This document shows, one piece after another, positions 32,713 to 42,554 of a stretch of 64,000 nt of DNA (its first letter is position 1; each line of letters opens with the position of its first letter). The notes below the pieces were generated by a model. That model was not told the origin of the DNA. It worked only from the letters and a program-made list of their open reading frames with translations, and searched no databases. Source of the stretch: Avena insularis (taxonomy: Eukaryota > Streptophyta > Magnoliopsida > Poales > Poaceae). Both the position numbers and the translations under genes were made by a program. The stretch covers positions 666,880,802 to 666,944,801 of the forward strand of contig CM042690.1 in the NCBI GenBank assembly GCA_023614405.1, written 5' to 3'.

Positions 32713-33049
32713 ATGGCGCTTTCTGCGTTAAGGGCTCGCTTAGGCTTAGGCCTGGGGAGGAACTGCGCCGCCAGGATCGCTAAGGTCCGGTGCTTCCGCC
32801 ACAGCAGCGACGATGCCGGGGGCTTAGGCAAGATCCGGCGCTACTGTTCCTGTCGCTGCTCCTGCTCCTGATCCAAGTGCTCACCCACAACCGTGTTGCT
32901 TGCAATCATTATATGTACCCCTGTAGGCATTGCTCTTTCCATAGCAGAATATTTTGATAGTATGAGGAGAAACGCGGAGGAAATTCAATTGGCTGTGGAT
33001 CAACTTGTGAAAGCCCAGGGCAGATCCTCCCGTCTTGTCAGATCCGTGT
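32713..33049 (+). pseudogene. Small ORF with presequence-like N-terminus and one membrane segment, frame disturbed
   Basis: ATG at 32713 opens MALSALRARLGLGLGRNCAA, Arg-rich, amphipathic and acid-free, like a mitochondrial presequence. The leader contains a TAGGGTTT telo-box-like word at 32670. In this frame TGA interrupts at about 32869, but the same frame then reads a hydrophobic segment TVLLAIIICTPVGIALSIAE and a charged tail EIQLAVDQLVKAQGRSSRLV ending at TAA 33047-33049. Between them, another frame gives a natural-looking Pro/Ala linker (VPVAAPAPDPSAHP), so two compensating indels or a sequencing error are plausible. The intact protein would be about 112 residues. The family is unknown to me. 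Confidence 0.5.
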
Positions 33050-33124
33050 AACGAGACTGGAGTCGACGCTGCCAACACCAAGCTGACATCTTAGTGTTAC
33101 TACTGAAGTAGGTAATTGATGGTA

Positions 33125-33247
33125 CTCCCTCCGATCCATATTAATTGACTCGAATTTATGTAGATTTAGATATATCTAGACATATTTTAGTACTAGATAC
33201 ATCCGAATCTAGATAAATTCAACTCAACTAATATAGGTCAGAGAGAG
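33125..33247 (+). mobile_element. Stowaway MITE (Tc1/Mariner type), 123 bp
   Basis: Terminal inverted repeats CTCCCTCCGATCCATATTAA and TTAGT...TCAGAGAGAG-type at the other end match the Stowaway consensus CTCCCTCCGT. TA target duplication at 33123-33124 and 33248-33249. It lies 75 bp after the stop of the small ORF, a typical gene-proximal position. No coding capacity; mobilised in trans by mariner transposases. Confidence 0.9.
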
Positions 33248-33439
33248 TAGTTTGGAGGAGGTGATATCCGGGTCCATGATCAAGAGAATGTTTAGCTGCT
33301 TATACTTTATTTATTTATGTTTTCATTGATGTTCATCAAGTATGGCTCGAAGAGCCCATCAAAACGCGGAGACATTTTTTTAGCTGTAACATGTGAAACT
33401 TTTTCATTTGGGGAATCTAAAGATGTAATTGGTGCCCCC

Positions 33440-33795
33440 CTGGAGCTACCACAAGAGCCTGACATTATGGGCCGTCGGATGGGCTCCTCGAGGTGAATCT
33501 GGCGCGTTGATTGCTGGTTATCGTTTTTACCCTTGTCAACAGGGATTTGATGGCGTGCTAGGTACACTCTCATGGTCCACATCCTTATCCAGATTTCTCA
33601 CTAACGCTGGGCCCAGAAGGCTGCAATCCTTCTCTAAAAAGTCTTCGGTCCCTCTTTGCATTGTCAGTTGTATTAATTCTCGGGGAGGAAACGGCGTGAG
33701 CCTGGATGAGTGAGAGGGTAGGAAATGGCGTGAGCCTGGATGAGTGAGAGGGGCAGGAGAAAAATCTCGGGTAGAAACCCTAAAGCCCAATCGCC
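33440..33795 (+). promoter_or_regulatory. Promoter-like block with site II and telo-box words
   Basis: It contains TGGGCCGTCGGATGGGC at about 33468 and GAAACCCTAAAGCCCAATCG at about 33773. GCCCA (site II-like) next to AAACCCTAA (telo-box) is common upstream of plant housekeeping genes. Two near-identical copies of GGCGTGAGCCTGGATGAGTG lie at 33693 and 33729. It fits the start of a transcription unit for the following ORF. Confidence 0.4.
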
Positions 33796-34078
33796 GCCCA
33801 TCCAATCGTTGCAGCCGCTGCCCACCGAGTCGGTCTCCTCCCCCGAGCCCTTCCCTCTCGTCTCCTTCCCCAAATCCCTCCGCCCCGCTGCCATCCTCCT
33901 GTGGCTGCTTTCCGCCCTCGTTCCCGCCCTGCTGCTCGAGCTTGGGCTCGTTTGTGCTCTCCTCCTCCACCTCCAAGGTCACCTCAAGCGCCTTGCTTGT
34001 GTGGAGATGGAAGCGGGCGGCCGACCGGAAGTTGGAGCGGCAGAAAAAGGGACGGCAGAGAAGTGCGTTGTGCTGTAA
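33740..34078 (+). CDS. ORF with hydrophobic segment, possible first exon (unrecognised)
   Basis: It is open for 112 codons after the promoter-like block. A hydrophobic run LLWLLSALVPALLLELGLVC could be a membrane segment or an artefact of GC-rich sequence. All three plus frames and one minus frame are long-open here because of base composition, so the choice of frame is weak. The following sequence to 34400 shows no clear continuation. It may be the first exon of the gene whose fragments follow, or a captured gene start. Confidence 0.25.
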   Translation: MSERGRRKISGRNPKAQSPPIQSLQPLPTESVSSPEPFPLVSFPKSLRPAAILLWLLSALVPALLLELGLVCALLLHLQGHLKRLACVEMEAGGRPEVGAAEKGTAEKCVVL

Positions 34079-34869
34079 CCGGAGGAGCGGTTGGTGGCTG
34101 GCGGAAGCAGCGCACCATGCCATCACCGGTGGAGCGGCTGGTGGCTGGTAGGAGCAGCACAGCCCGCCGCTCGGTGTGCCATCGCTGGGAGGAGCGGCTG
34201 GATGGTGGAGCGCCGCCCCTCTTGCACCTCTTCGATGCGTGGTACGGTGCTGGACTGCCTGGACTCCTTCGCATCTCCATCATCACCAAGGACGCTGCCC
34301 AGCAAGTGGCCCTCCTCCTAGGTTATGTCTCTCTCTGGATCCAATCTTGGTGCAAAAATTCAGCAAGGAGGATTACAACAGTTGCTTGCCGAGTATAACA
34401 GAACAGAGCAACCCTGCTAGATGAAGTTCTATGGAGGATTAGGCCCTAATATATTGGTTCAGGGTTATAATTTCTCTCTGTTCTTTTGGTTTCAGGTGTG
34501 TTATGAAAGAAGATTAAGTTACATAGAAGATTATGCCATAATTTTGAAGTTCTACTAGTAATTGTCTGAATTTTGGTTCAGGTTTCTCTGCAGCACTAAT
34601 AGTCTGAATTTTTTAGCCATGTACTTCTATCTCATGAAGGTTGAATTATATTCCTATGTTTTGTTGGATGTTTCAGTGCTAGGTGCTAGGGTACTTTAAT
34701 ACGGTGTGGTCCTCCATCTTCTTCCACATCGTCCGCGCTCTTGCGCTGAGCAGGCAATACGTATGCTAATTGCAGGTGCATCTCTCTCTCTCATCATCCT
34801 TTGATAAAGGGAAGGCCAGCCTATGCACCTGTACTTATGCACCCGATTTTGTTTGATCTTTGTGTGCAG

Positions 34870-34952
34870 TTCCATGTACGTTTGTGCTAGGAACACGTTG
34901 AAAGTGAAGTTCAGAAAGGGGCCTATTTGTGTTACTTCATGAAGTACATTTG
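34870..34952 (+). pseudogene. Candidate exon
   Basis: It is bounded by TGTGCAG (acceptor) and GTATTT (donor). One frame reads FHVRLC-stop-EHVESEVQKGAYLCYFMKYI. The protein-like composition and the context suggest a Gln-to-stop change. Not assigned to a family. It lies in otherwise AT-rich, intron-like sequence between 34400 and 35070 in which nothing else is supported. Confidence 0.3.
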
Positions 34953-35456
34953 GTATTTGTCTTTTTTTCTCAATATCCGTTGTATTGTAAATAGTTATGC
35001 TGTATTTCTAGCGCATATGAATTTCTTTACATCTCTTCTCTTTTATTCTTGGGTTATTTTCTTATCATCTCCACCAGGCCGCACAAGAGAAAGGGTGGGG
35101 GATACGCAGCGGCGGTGGTGTCTCGACGATACTGGATGCGGTGGCGGTACGATGACACCGGATGAGTGTTTGAGGTTCAGGACGCCCTACCCTTAAGATA
35201 GTCCTCAAGGACAACGCCATAGCCCCACGGTCGTCCTCATGTTGAGAACATGTGAGTACACTTGATTACGAAATCCCAGCTCGTATGTCTCCTTTTCTTT
35301 TGATCCCTTTTTTCTGGAGCTCGGTACTGCGAACTTGACGTCATACTCTTTAGCCGATCAGGTGCCGATGCAACATGAGTACTCGGGATCGTGTTCACTG
35401 GCCTTGCGGAGCTGGTTCTTATGAGGGTGGTGGTGCTTCCATGAGGAGGCAGTGTA

Positions 35457-35570
35457 ATGGCAACATCCACAACCAGTGACAGACTGCTATGGGGAATAAT
35501 TAACCTGATCGATGAGGATTTAGATGTGTTAGCTCAGGCTGTCTATAATTGGAGGGGAATTGTTTCTGAG
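35457..35570 (+). CDS. Candidate first exon, 38 codons
   Basis: ATG at 35457 opens MATSTTSDRLLWGIINLIDE followed by DLDVLAQAVYNWRGIVSE, exactly 38 codons, ending at a GAG|GTAAAT donor (35571). A TTTAG acceptor and an open downstream frame (35657-35850) containing GPKANDGIH and four clustered Cys/His residues may be the next exon. No family is recognised. The intervals 34953-35456 and 35571-36295 are otherwise AT-rich, with repeated TTGATAGTAACTCRAGTTGT words at 36078 and 36257. Confidence 0.35.
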
Positions 35571-36295
35571 GTAAATTATTTATGGTCAAATAATATTATC
35601 AAATAACATGTATTTTTAGAAATTATAGAATTGTATATGTCCATTTTTTCCTCTTTAGGATTCAGGGTTGTATCATTCAGGATTTATTTTCTTTACTTCT
35701 ATTCATTTTTATATTTCTTACTATATGATCTGCCTTAGGTTCGTTCGTAGTGACAAAATCCAAGGCCTTTCTCAAGGTTCGGGGAGGTTGAGGCACACAC
35801 AATGCCCTTGCCACAACTGCTCAATTGGACCCAAAGCCAATGATGGCATACATGTAATTTCTATTTATTATATATCTACAAGTTTTTCTTAGATATGATT
35901 TTAAGCGAGCTTGACTATTTTTTCTGAATCTTATTTCTTCCTCTCTGAAATTTGCTATTGTTCGCTGAGAACATTTCACTCATTAGTTCATTCAAAGACT
36001 GATGCTAAATCAGTTTTTCGAATTGCAGTCTGATGTTCATTCCAGTAGCATCTTTGGTATTTGGTCATGTGCGCTAAAGATTGATAGTAACTCGAGTTGT
36101 CGGTTATACTCATAGTTGTGTGCACTAAAAATATATCTGGCAGTTGTTTCATCTTTGGTATTTCGAAAATCTGCAAGAAAAGATTAATCTATGTCTTATT
36201 ATCTTTGCATTATTGTTTACTCGATAATTTATTTTTATGAAATTTTGCCCCAATCAATTGATAGTAACTCAAGTTGTCGGTTGTTGCAATAGCAG

Positions 36296-36405
36296 GAAGG
36301 CATGTCAATATTTATGATTTGCACAATATGTCTCAACCTGAGCAAAAATGGACTCATCCTTGAAATATCAAACACATTGTGTTCCATGTTTTCCTAACAA
36401 AACTG
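36296..36405 (+). pseudogene. BUB3-like exon fragment (spindle checkpoint WD40 protein), frameshifted
   Basis: Between a TAGCAG acceptor and a GTAACT donor the frame reads [19 protein letters not shown], very close to the plant BUB3 stretch containing [17 protein letters not shown] as I recall it. After that, the matching sequence continues only in the next frame (SSLKYQ-like, then FPN-x-TG), so one base has been lost near 36348. BUB3 is a seven-blade WD40 protein that docks BUB1/BUBR1 kinases at kinetochores. Only this one exon of the family is visible, with intron-like flanks. It is therefore a captured or duplicated fragment, not a functional gene. Confidence 0.7.
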
Positions 36406-37074
36406 GTAACTTGTTCTCACCCTTTACTCTGCATGTTTCCCATTGTCAGCCTGATTTCAACCATCAGAAGATAGATTGCATAGATTATTGTAATATGTGG
36501 TTATCAATTTGGTGTTTTTGATCAACCGCAATATTGGTGCTTTCTTTGAAATCTGCCTTGGTTGTGTAGATCTCTTGTTGTGCTTGATATCCTACCATCT
36601 GAGAAAGATTATTAATCCGTATGCTTAAGTTATGGTTCGTTCTGTAAATTTTGATTTCATGTATGGAATATGCTCCTCCAGACAGGACGGTGATCTTTGT
36701 ATGGAACGTTTAACCTTATATGTGATTGAACTATTACAAAAACATGTTTATGCATACAATGGTATAAAATTATTGCTAGGCATCGCTGGTACATGAATTT
36801 AAACATTACAAATCAGGTTTCAAGTACTAAAGTATGTCTATATACATGCGTGAAATAACATAAATGAAAGCCGAATGTTTTTCTGTTTTTGGCTAGATGA
36901 GGCTAAACTAGCTATAGTGGCTGCTTGGCGCATGTGCCAGCCAAAGCAAATAAAATGTTCCATGGAAATAAAATTTCTGCTCTGGGTAAACCTTTTCTGT
37001 TTGCTGAAAAGCGTCCTTTTAGTATTTCCCCTCCACTAATTATCTTCCCCTTCTGCAGATTAAGCATCTTTCAG

Positions 37075-38257
37075 CAAACCAATGGTGTATATATGTTGGA
37101 GGCAACAAGATATTGAAGGGATTTCTACTGTAGGAAGTTCAAGCGACGAAGCTCAGCTTTTGCTGTCCGGTTTTGTTTGTGGTAAGTGCCATCTTTTTCG
37201 TGTGTGTTCTGATTAGGCTGCCAAAAAATGTTCGTGCCTTCGCTTGCTTTGTTTCAGGTCGTCTGCTGGTGCCAAGTTTAATTGTGTGGACCAATTTCAT
37301 TCCATTGGATGGTCAGTACACTATTTTCAGGGGGTAGATTTTCATACAGGACCCCAAATCCTACTACTTTGCTGGGAAGATCATGCAAAAAATTCTTTAC
37401 TATAACCATCATTAATTCTATTGGTTTTTAATACTCTCACCTTTATTTGTAACCATTATTAAATACATGTTATTCTATGTATAGCATCTACTTATATTAC
37501 CTACTTTTTCTGTAAATAGATGGTCTCTAATTTTAAGCAACTTTGTTTTAACACTAACAAAATCTAACTGACGTGCAACCTGCTATAGCTGTTTCTATCC
37601 GCGAGCAGCTTTGTGAGGTTAGATATACTTTTCCCTGGTATTTGTTTGCTTACAAATTCATGAGATGTCTTGGCGGTTTCTTTTTCCAATAAGGACAAGC
37701 AAAGTTTTCTCTTTCACCACTTATTGGGAGACTAAATAACGACATGAATTTGCAGATTGCAAGTCAGAGTGTTTCAGCTATGAGAGAAGCTAAAATGTCT
37801 AAAAGAGACAGAGCACCGTACGAGTTTCTACTGGTGCTATTTTAGATTTGAGATGGAGCTGCAGAATTAGCAAAACTTCTCAAACTACACCACATCCCTT
37901 ATATTACATGCTATATTTGTTATTTCTAAATTTATCTGGCTAATATTTCTGCAGTAAAGCAATGAATAATGCAGTGGACGTGTTCAAGTATTTCGTCAGC
38001 GAAGGGAGCGTCATCCAGTAAGATCTGTTCCATTAAAAAACCTTCTATAGAATTGACTTGTACCGTTTTCTTTTTTTATCATACCATTGTTCCCCACTTA
38101 TAGGAACTTGTTGCAAACACAACGGTCTTGAACTTGAATTTGCTCCGGTTTGTGTAACAGGAAAAGGAAGGGGTGGTACCTGTACGCGTCTGTTGTTGAT
38201 GTCATGCCTAACGAGGATGTTGTAGCTATGGGTTCAGCGTTGGAGCTTAAACCCTAG
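37075..38257 (+). CDS. Six-exon gene fragment, phase-consistent and open (136 aa), family unknown
   Basis: Exons: 37075-37181, 37258-37311, 37589-37617, 37756-37817, 37955-38017 and 38161-38257. All five introns begin GT and end AG, and every junction keeps phase (split codons GGT, GCT, CCT, CAG). Successive pieces read KPMVYICWRQQDIEGISTVG, SSSDEAQLLLSGFVCGRLLV, PSLIVWTNFIPLDAVSIREQ, SQSVSAMREAKMSKRDRAPK, MNNAVDVFKYFVSEGSVIQK and GWYLYASVVDVMPNEDVVAM, ending LELKP-stop. There are no internal stops. The start is missing: upstream of 37075 the frame meets TAA, so further exons existed elsewhere. The stop sits at the end of an exon followed by GTAAGA. I do not recognise the family. Confidence 0.65.
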
Positions 38258-39049
38258 GTAAGATAAGTAGGGCATATGGCTTGTTTATCTCAACAGACTC
38301 TATTTACTGCACTAGATTTCAGTTTGTTTTCTGCATGCAAGATTTGATTTGTGTTCTACCTTAACTTGGTGCTGCAGCTGAAATCAATTGCCCTTAGGGC
38401 GTCATAGGAAGCAACCATGTCTGCATTAGTGCCCAAAAACAAGCACTAATGTAGTAACCGCATCTTAATTGAAGTCTTGACTGACAACCATTTTGACAGG
38501 TCGAAAAAGGGGCTAGGGAGAGAAATTAAGGGCTTCCCTTCAGTCTCTCTGACCCCCTAGCGTTGATGATGACGCTGTAACGGCAACTGCGAACTCTGAG
38601 GAGGAATGTTGCAGAGTTTTCTGGAAGAACCCCCTTTCTGCCTGGTAATGAGTCCTAGGTAGGACCTCCCTCCATGTTATACACCATTTGGGCAGTGTGA
38701 GAGCTTGAGGTAGAATAGATTAGCGTTGTAGATTATGAGATGATGGAAGATTTATCGTTCTGGAGAAATCATGAAGTAAAAATGTTATAGGTTGTGATCA
38801 AATATCCTGCATGTTCATTTGGGCCATGATTATTGTACCTTTGCATTTAGTTCGAAAAGGGTAGAAGTGCGATATTTGTAGTGTTCTTAGGTTAATCAAG
38901 TACCGAAATGTAGTAGTTTACTGTGTATTTAGCTGTTGTCGGTGTGTGGTTTACCGTACAAAGACAAGACACCGACAGTATAAAACTATATTATCATCTA
39001 TTTATTATCTAGAAGAACACTAATTCTTGCATTCTGTGTTACGAGCTTC

Positions 39050-39418
39050 ATGGAGAACATGGAGATCCTGAACAATGTTGTTCCTGAAGCTATGATGAAT
39101 AAGTTGTACCTTCCATGCTTTAAGAAAAGCTTATCGAAGTGCCAAGATAAGCTTGCAGATTGCCAGCGGAAGTTGCTGGATGCATCCAACTAGGCTAACA
39201 TGTTTCAAGACCAGATAAAATCTCTTAAAGCTAAGATAGCTATTAACTACAAAGAAAATGAAAATTTTGTAGCTGCGGCTAAGGTGTCGCCTTTTTGTGA
39301 TGCCATACAGGATATAATGTCTCTACTATTGTCCTCGCTATCACCATTCTTATTTGTTTATTTTTTCTCACGGGAACACATAAAAAGGAGGCGCCGCCTT
39401 GCAAGTGTTCGACGCTAG
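39050..39418 (+). pseudogene. Coiled-coil fragment with C-terminal hydrophobic segment, one stop
   Basis: The frame begins MENMEILNNVVPEAMMNKLY and runs through a heptad-like stretch (SKCQDKLADCQRKLLDASN). It meets TAG at 39191-39193 and continues in frame with FQDQIKSLKAKIAINYKENE. A hydrophobic stretch SLLLSSLSPFLFVYFF and a basic tail REHIKRRRRLASVRR follow, ending at 39418. The pattern is that of a tail-anchored or membrane-associated coiled-coil protein. The stop context suggests CAG-to-TAG. Unrelated to the six-exon fragment as far as can be seen. The interval 38258-39049 is intron- or UTR-like. Confidence 0.4.
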
Positions 39419-39968
39419 CAAAGAAATTTCTAAGCCACCCCTTTTGTTCGCTACATAAATGTTAGGTGTGGCCCGTCGCTACTGTCTACCACCATTTATA
39501 TACATGTTACCCTTTGCTCAAAAGTAAATTTTCTTATCCGATGTTCTGTCAGCTCCACAATGCGAGAAACAGGACAAATCCCATAGCACTTGTGTCAGAA
39601 CCATATTGTTACTTATTATAATATATTTTTCTATTTCACTAGTTGTATATAAGCACTTGCTAAAATAAGAACAAGTGCGAGAGACATGGGATTGTGGGCA
39701 AGCCGCACCCTATCTTCTGGTAAGATTATCCATAAGATACATGTCTTAACTTCAACTACTTTTCATTTACAGTGTTTTCGTTTCAGTTATCATTCTCTCT
39801 ATATCAACATATCTTTTTGAATTTGTTCATATCGTCACTAAATTATAATTCTATTTGAAATTTCCTGTCAAATTTGAGTCTTGAGCTATGGCTATCAATC
39901 TGGTAAAAACTAAGAAACTATTGTTTGTTCACCTATAATCGCTAAATTAGCTCAAACTCAACGGGATC

Positions 39969-39996
39969 GTACGCCAAGGCGCACCCCTAAATCTAG
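39969..39996 (+). mobile_element. Candidate Helitron 3' terminus
   Basis: GTACGCCAAGGCGCAC forms a short GC hairpin (CGCC-AA-GGCG core), followed 8 bp later by CTAG with a T after it (39993-39997). Helitrons end in a hairpin 8-12 bp before CTRR and insert between A and T. The upstream 32.7-39.4 kb holds several unrelated gene fragments on the same strand, as in gene-capturing grass Helitrons. No 5' TC end was identified, so the length is unknown. Confidence 0.4.
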
Positions 39997-40719
39997 TGAT
40001 TCTAATGAGTCGGTGGTTCGTGCCTCTTCCGGGTTTTGCACGCGTCACGCATCCCTTCCGTGGCCAAAGGAAACGACATCATCCATTATGTCCCCTTCCT
40101 CTCTCCTCACCCAATCTCTCTAGCGAAATTGCCGGAGCCGCCTTCACCCACTTGGTCCGTTGTTGTCCTAGGTTTTTCTTCCCATCGACATGTAGCCTCC
40201 AGATTCCACATCGCCCCAACCGCCTCCATGCACCTCACCAAAGTCGATGGGAAATACCTAACTCTTTCGTAGATTTTACTCGTGTGGGATCTCATGGTTG
40301 GGCTACTAGGATTGCTAGGCAACAAATTAGCTACTGAGGGTATCATACCGAAACACCCAAACTGAGATTATCTTTCATAAGTGGCGAAGTGGCGGACCCA
40401 AGTTTATTTTGAAGCCTGGGCAAACAACTAATTTAAAAGCTTAATAAACTAACTTTTAGTCAAATAGTAATGAAGTTACACCGTGCCGGCCGGAAGCCCG
40501 GGCAGAGCGACAGGGATGCTAGATCCGCCGGTGGTGTCAACCGGGGGCGAAGACTAAAAATAAGGAAGAATTGGTGAAGGTGTGAGCTAAGGTGGCAGGA
40601 TTTTTGGTGGAGATGCATCTACTGGTGGACGGGGGAGCGTTCATAAGTTATGACATTTAATTTCAGAGGAAGTTGATCTGAGGAGGATGGCTTGCTCCCG
40701 CTCCTATGCTCCTCCTTTA
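39997..40719 (+). other. Low-feature spacer
   Basis: Nothing firmly supported. 40000-40340 is moderately GC-rich with overlapping short ORFs in three frames and no motif; the rest is AT-rich. It ends in TTA (40717-40719), the target duplication of the Tourist-like MITE. Confidence 0.4.
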
Positions 40720-40838
40720 GGGATGCAGAAGTGGGACAAATGGGATCCTAGTTTTAGATCCCTAGACTAACTCTAAACTAAGTGGGAGAAGTGAGACAAG
40801 TAGGATTTAACAAATCTCACTTATCCCGCTAGTTCCAG

Positions 40839-42541
40839 TGAAGGGATTATGCCCGAGAGGCAATAATAAAGTGGTTATTATCTTATTCCATGTTTATGAT
40901 AAATGTTTATTTTACATGCTAGAATTGTATTGATCGGAAACATCAATACATGTGTGTTTAATAAACAAAAAAGGTTCCTAGTTATGCCTCTCTTATAGAC
41001 TAGCTTGTTGATTAACAAGATGATCAAGGTTTCCTGATCATGGACATTGGATGTTGTTAATAACAAGGTCACACCATTGGTGGAATGATGTGATGAACAT
41101 TCATTCAAAGTATAGCATTACGATCAAAGTCATTATGTTTATATTTCTATAATATCATACGAAGTAATCTTTATCCTTAGACCATGAGATCATGTTAATT
41201 GCTAACACCGGAAGAGTATCTTGATAACATCAAACGTCACACCGTAACAGGGTGACTATAAAAGTGGGTTCAGTGCTACGAAGGTGTTATGTTGAGGCTC
41301 ATGGATCAAGAGGAGGATTTGTCCATCCCGATGACGAATAGATATACTCTAGGCCCTCTCGGTGATATCACATTGAAATAGCTTGCAAGCAAGTGATGTG
41401 ATCACTAGAATGTTATATCACGGGAACGAGAAAAGAGTGCATGTCGGTAACAAGATCAAACTAGGTATGGAGATACCGATGATCGAATCTCGGACATGTA
41501 ATATATCGCGGGACAAAGGGATTTAGTTACTAGCGTTAAAGGTTCTCACAATCACAGAAGTCATCGTTGAATGTGTAGGAGTCGGTATGGATCTCCAGGT
41601 CTCGCTTATGATTATTGATCGGAGAGGGGTCTCGATCATGTCAGCATTATTCGCGAACCGTAGGGTGACACACTTAAGGGATACCGACACCATTTGGAGA
41701 AAATATGTTTCAGATAAAGATTTAAGAAAGCGCTAGAATTATTTCAATAGACACCGAAACTGTTTCGGGTAAAAATGCTGAAATTGGTTCTGCATGTAAT
41801 ATTGAAATGTTGTAGGGGGTTTTATGTGAATGTTTGTTAATTAAAGTAATTAACAAAATTCTGAATAAAAATAATAAAAGAGTTTTATTAAATGAGAGAG
41901 CATTAAATTTGGAGAAATTTAATGCATTTAAAGTGGAGACTTTAAAAAAGAATGTGAAGGGGCATTTTAATGTGGAGGGGTTACCACCACATGAATGGAG
42001 GAGGTGAAGGGTCACCCCCTCCATGCGCCGGCCATGAAGGAGGGGCACCCCCTCCTCCTATAAAAGGACACCCCCTCCTCACTTCTCACTCACACCTCCT
42101 TGTGAAGGATCTCTCTCCCCCTCTAGTATTATTCCCCCATGGTCTCAGATTAGCGAGATACATGTTCCCGGTGGCTTTATCTGGAAAGGAGTTGCTGCTT
42201 CCGCTGCTTTGCTGGAGCGAGGGACGGAGGTTGTCGGGGTACCGGACGTGTGTGCGATCACGGATGCACTGCTGCTTTGCGGTGCTGGACTTGGTGGTGC
42301 TGGAGCTGGATCTGATGGACGTGCTGGAGCCGGACCTACTAGACTTCATCACGATCTTGAGATCGGCAAGTGTACGACTACATCAACCACGAGTTCCTAC
42401 TCGTTAACAAAGCTCGTTGTCTACGAGGGTAAGTTCTCGTTGGATGTATGTCCACCCGTTGCTTTGTACCTAGTAGATAGAACTTGGCGTGTAGTTCACA
42501 CCGTAGGAATTTTTTTTGTTTTCTATGCTGCGAACCCAACA
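40839..42541 (+). repeat. 5' LTR, Copia (1703 bp)
   Basis: TATA box TATAAAA at 42059-42065 in CCTCCTCCTATAAAAGG, after a GC-rich stretch. Apparent ORFs downstream of the TATA box (42200-42580) repeat in the other LTR and are leader sequence. Confidence 0.85.
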
Positions 42542-42542
42542 G

Positions 42543-42554
42543 TGGTATCAGAGC
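42543..42554 (+). promoter_or_regulatory. Primer binding site (tRNA-iMet)
   Basis: TGGTATCAGAGC, the standard plant Copia site complementary to the initiator tRNA 3' end, one base after the LTR. Confidence 0.95.

Noticed and set aside
33536..34126. Minus-strand ORF of 196 codons opposite the possible first exon.
   Set aside because: GC-rich sequence leaves several frames open. The promoter-like block and the other gene fragments favour the plus strand.
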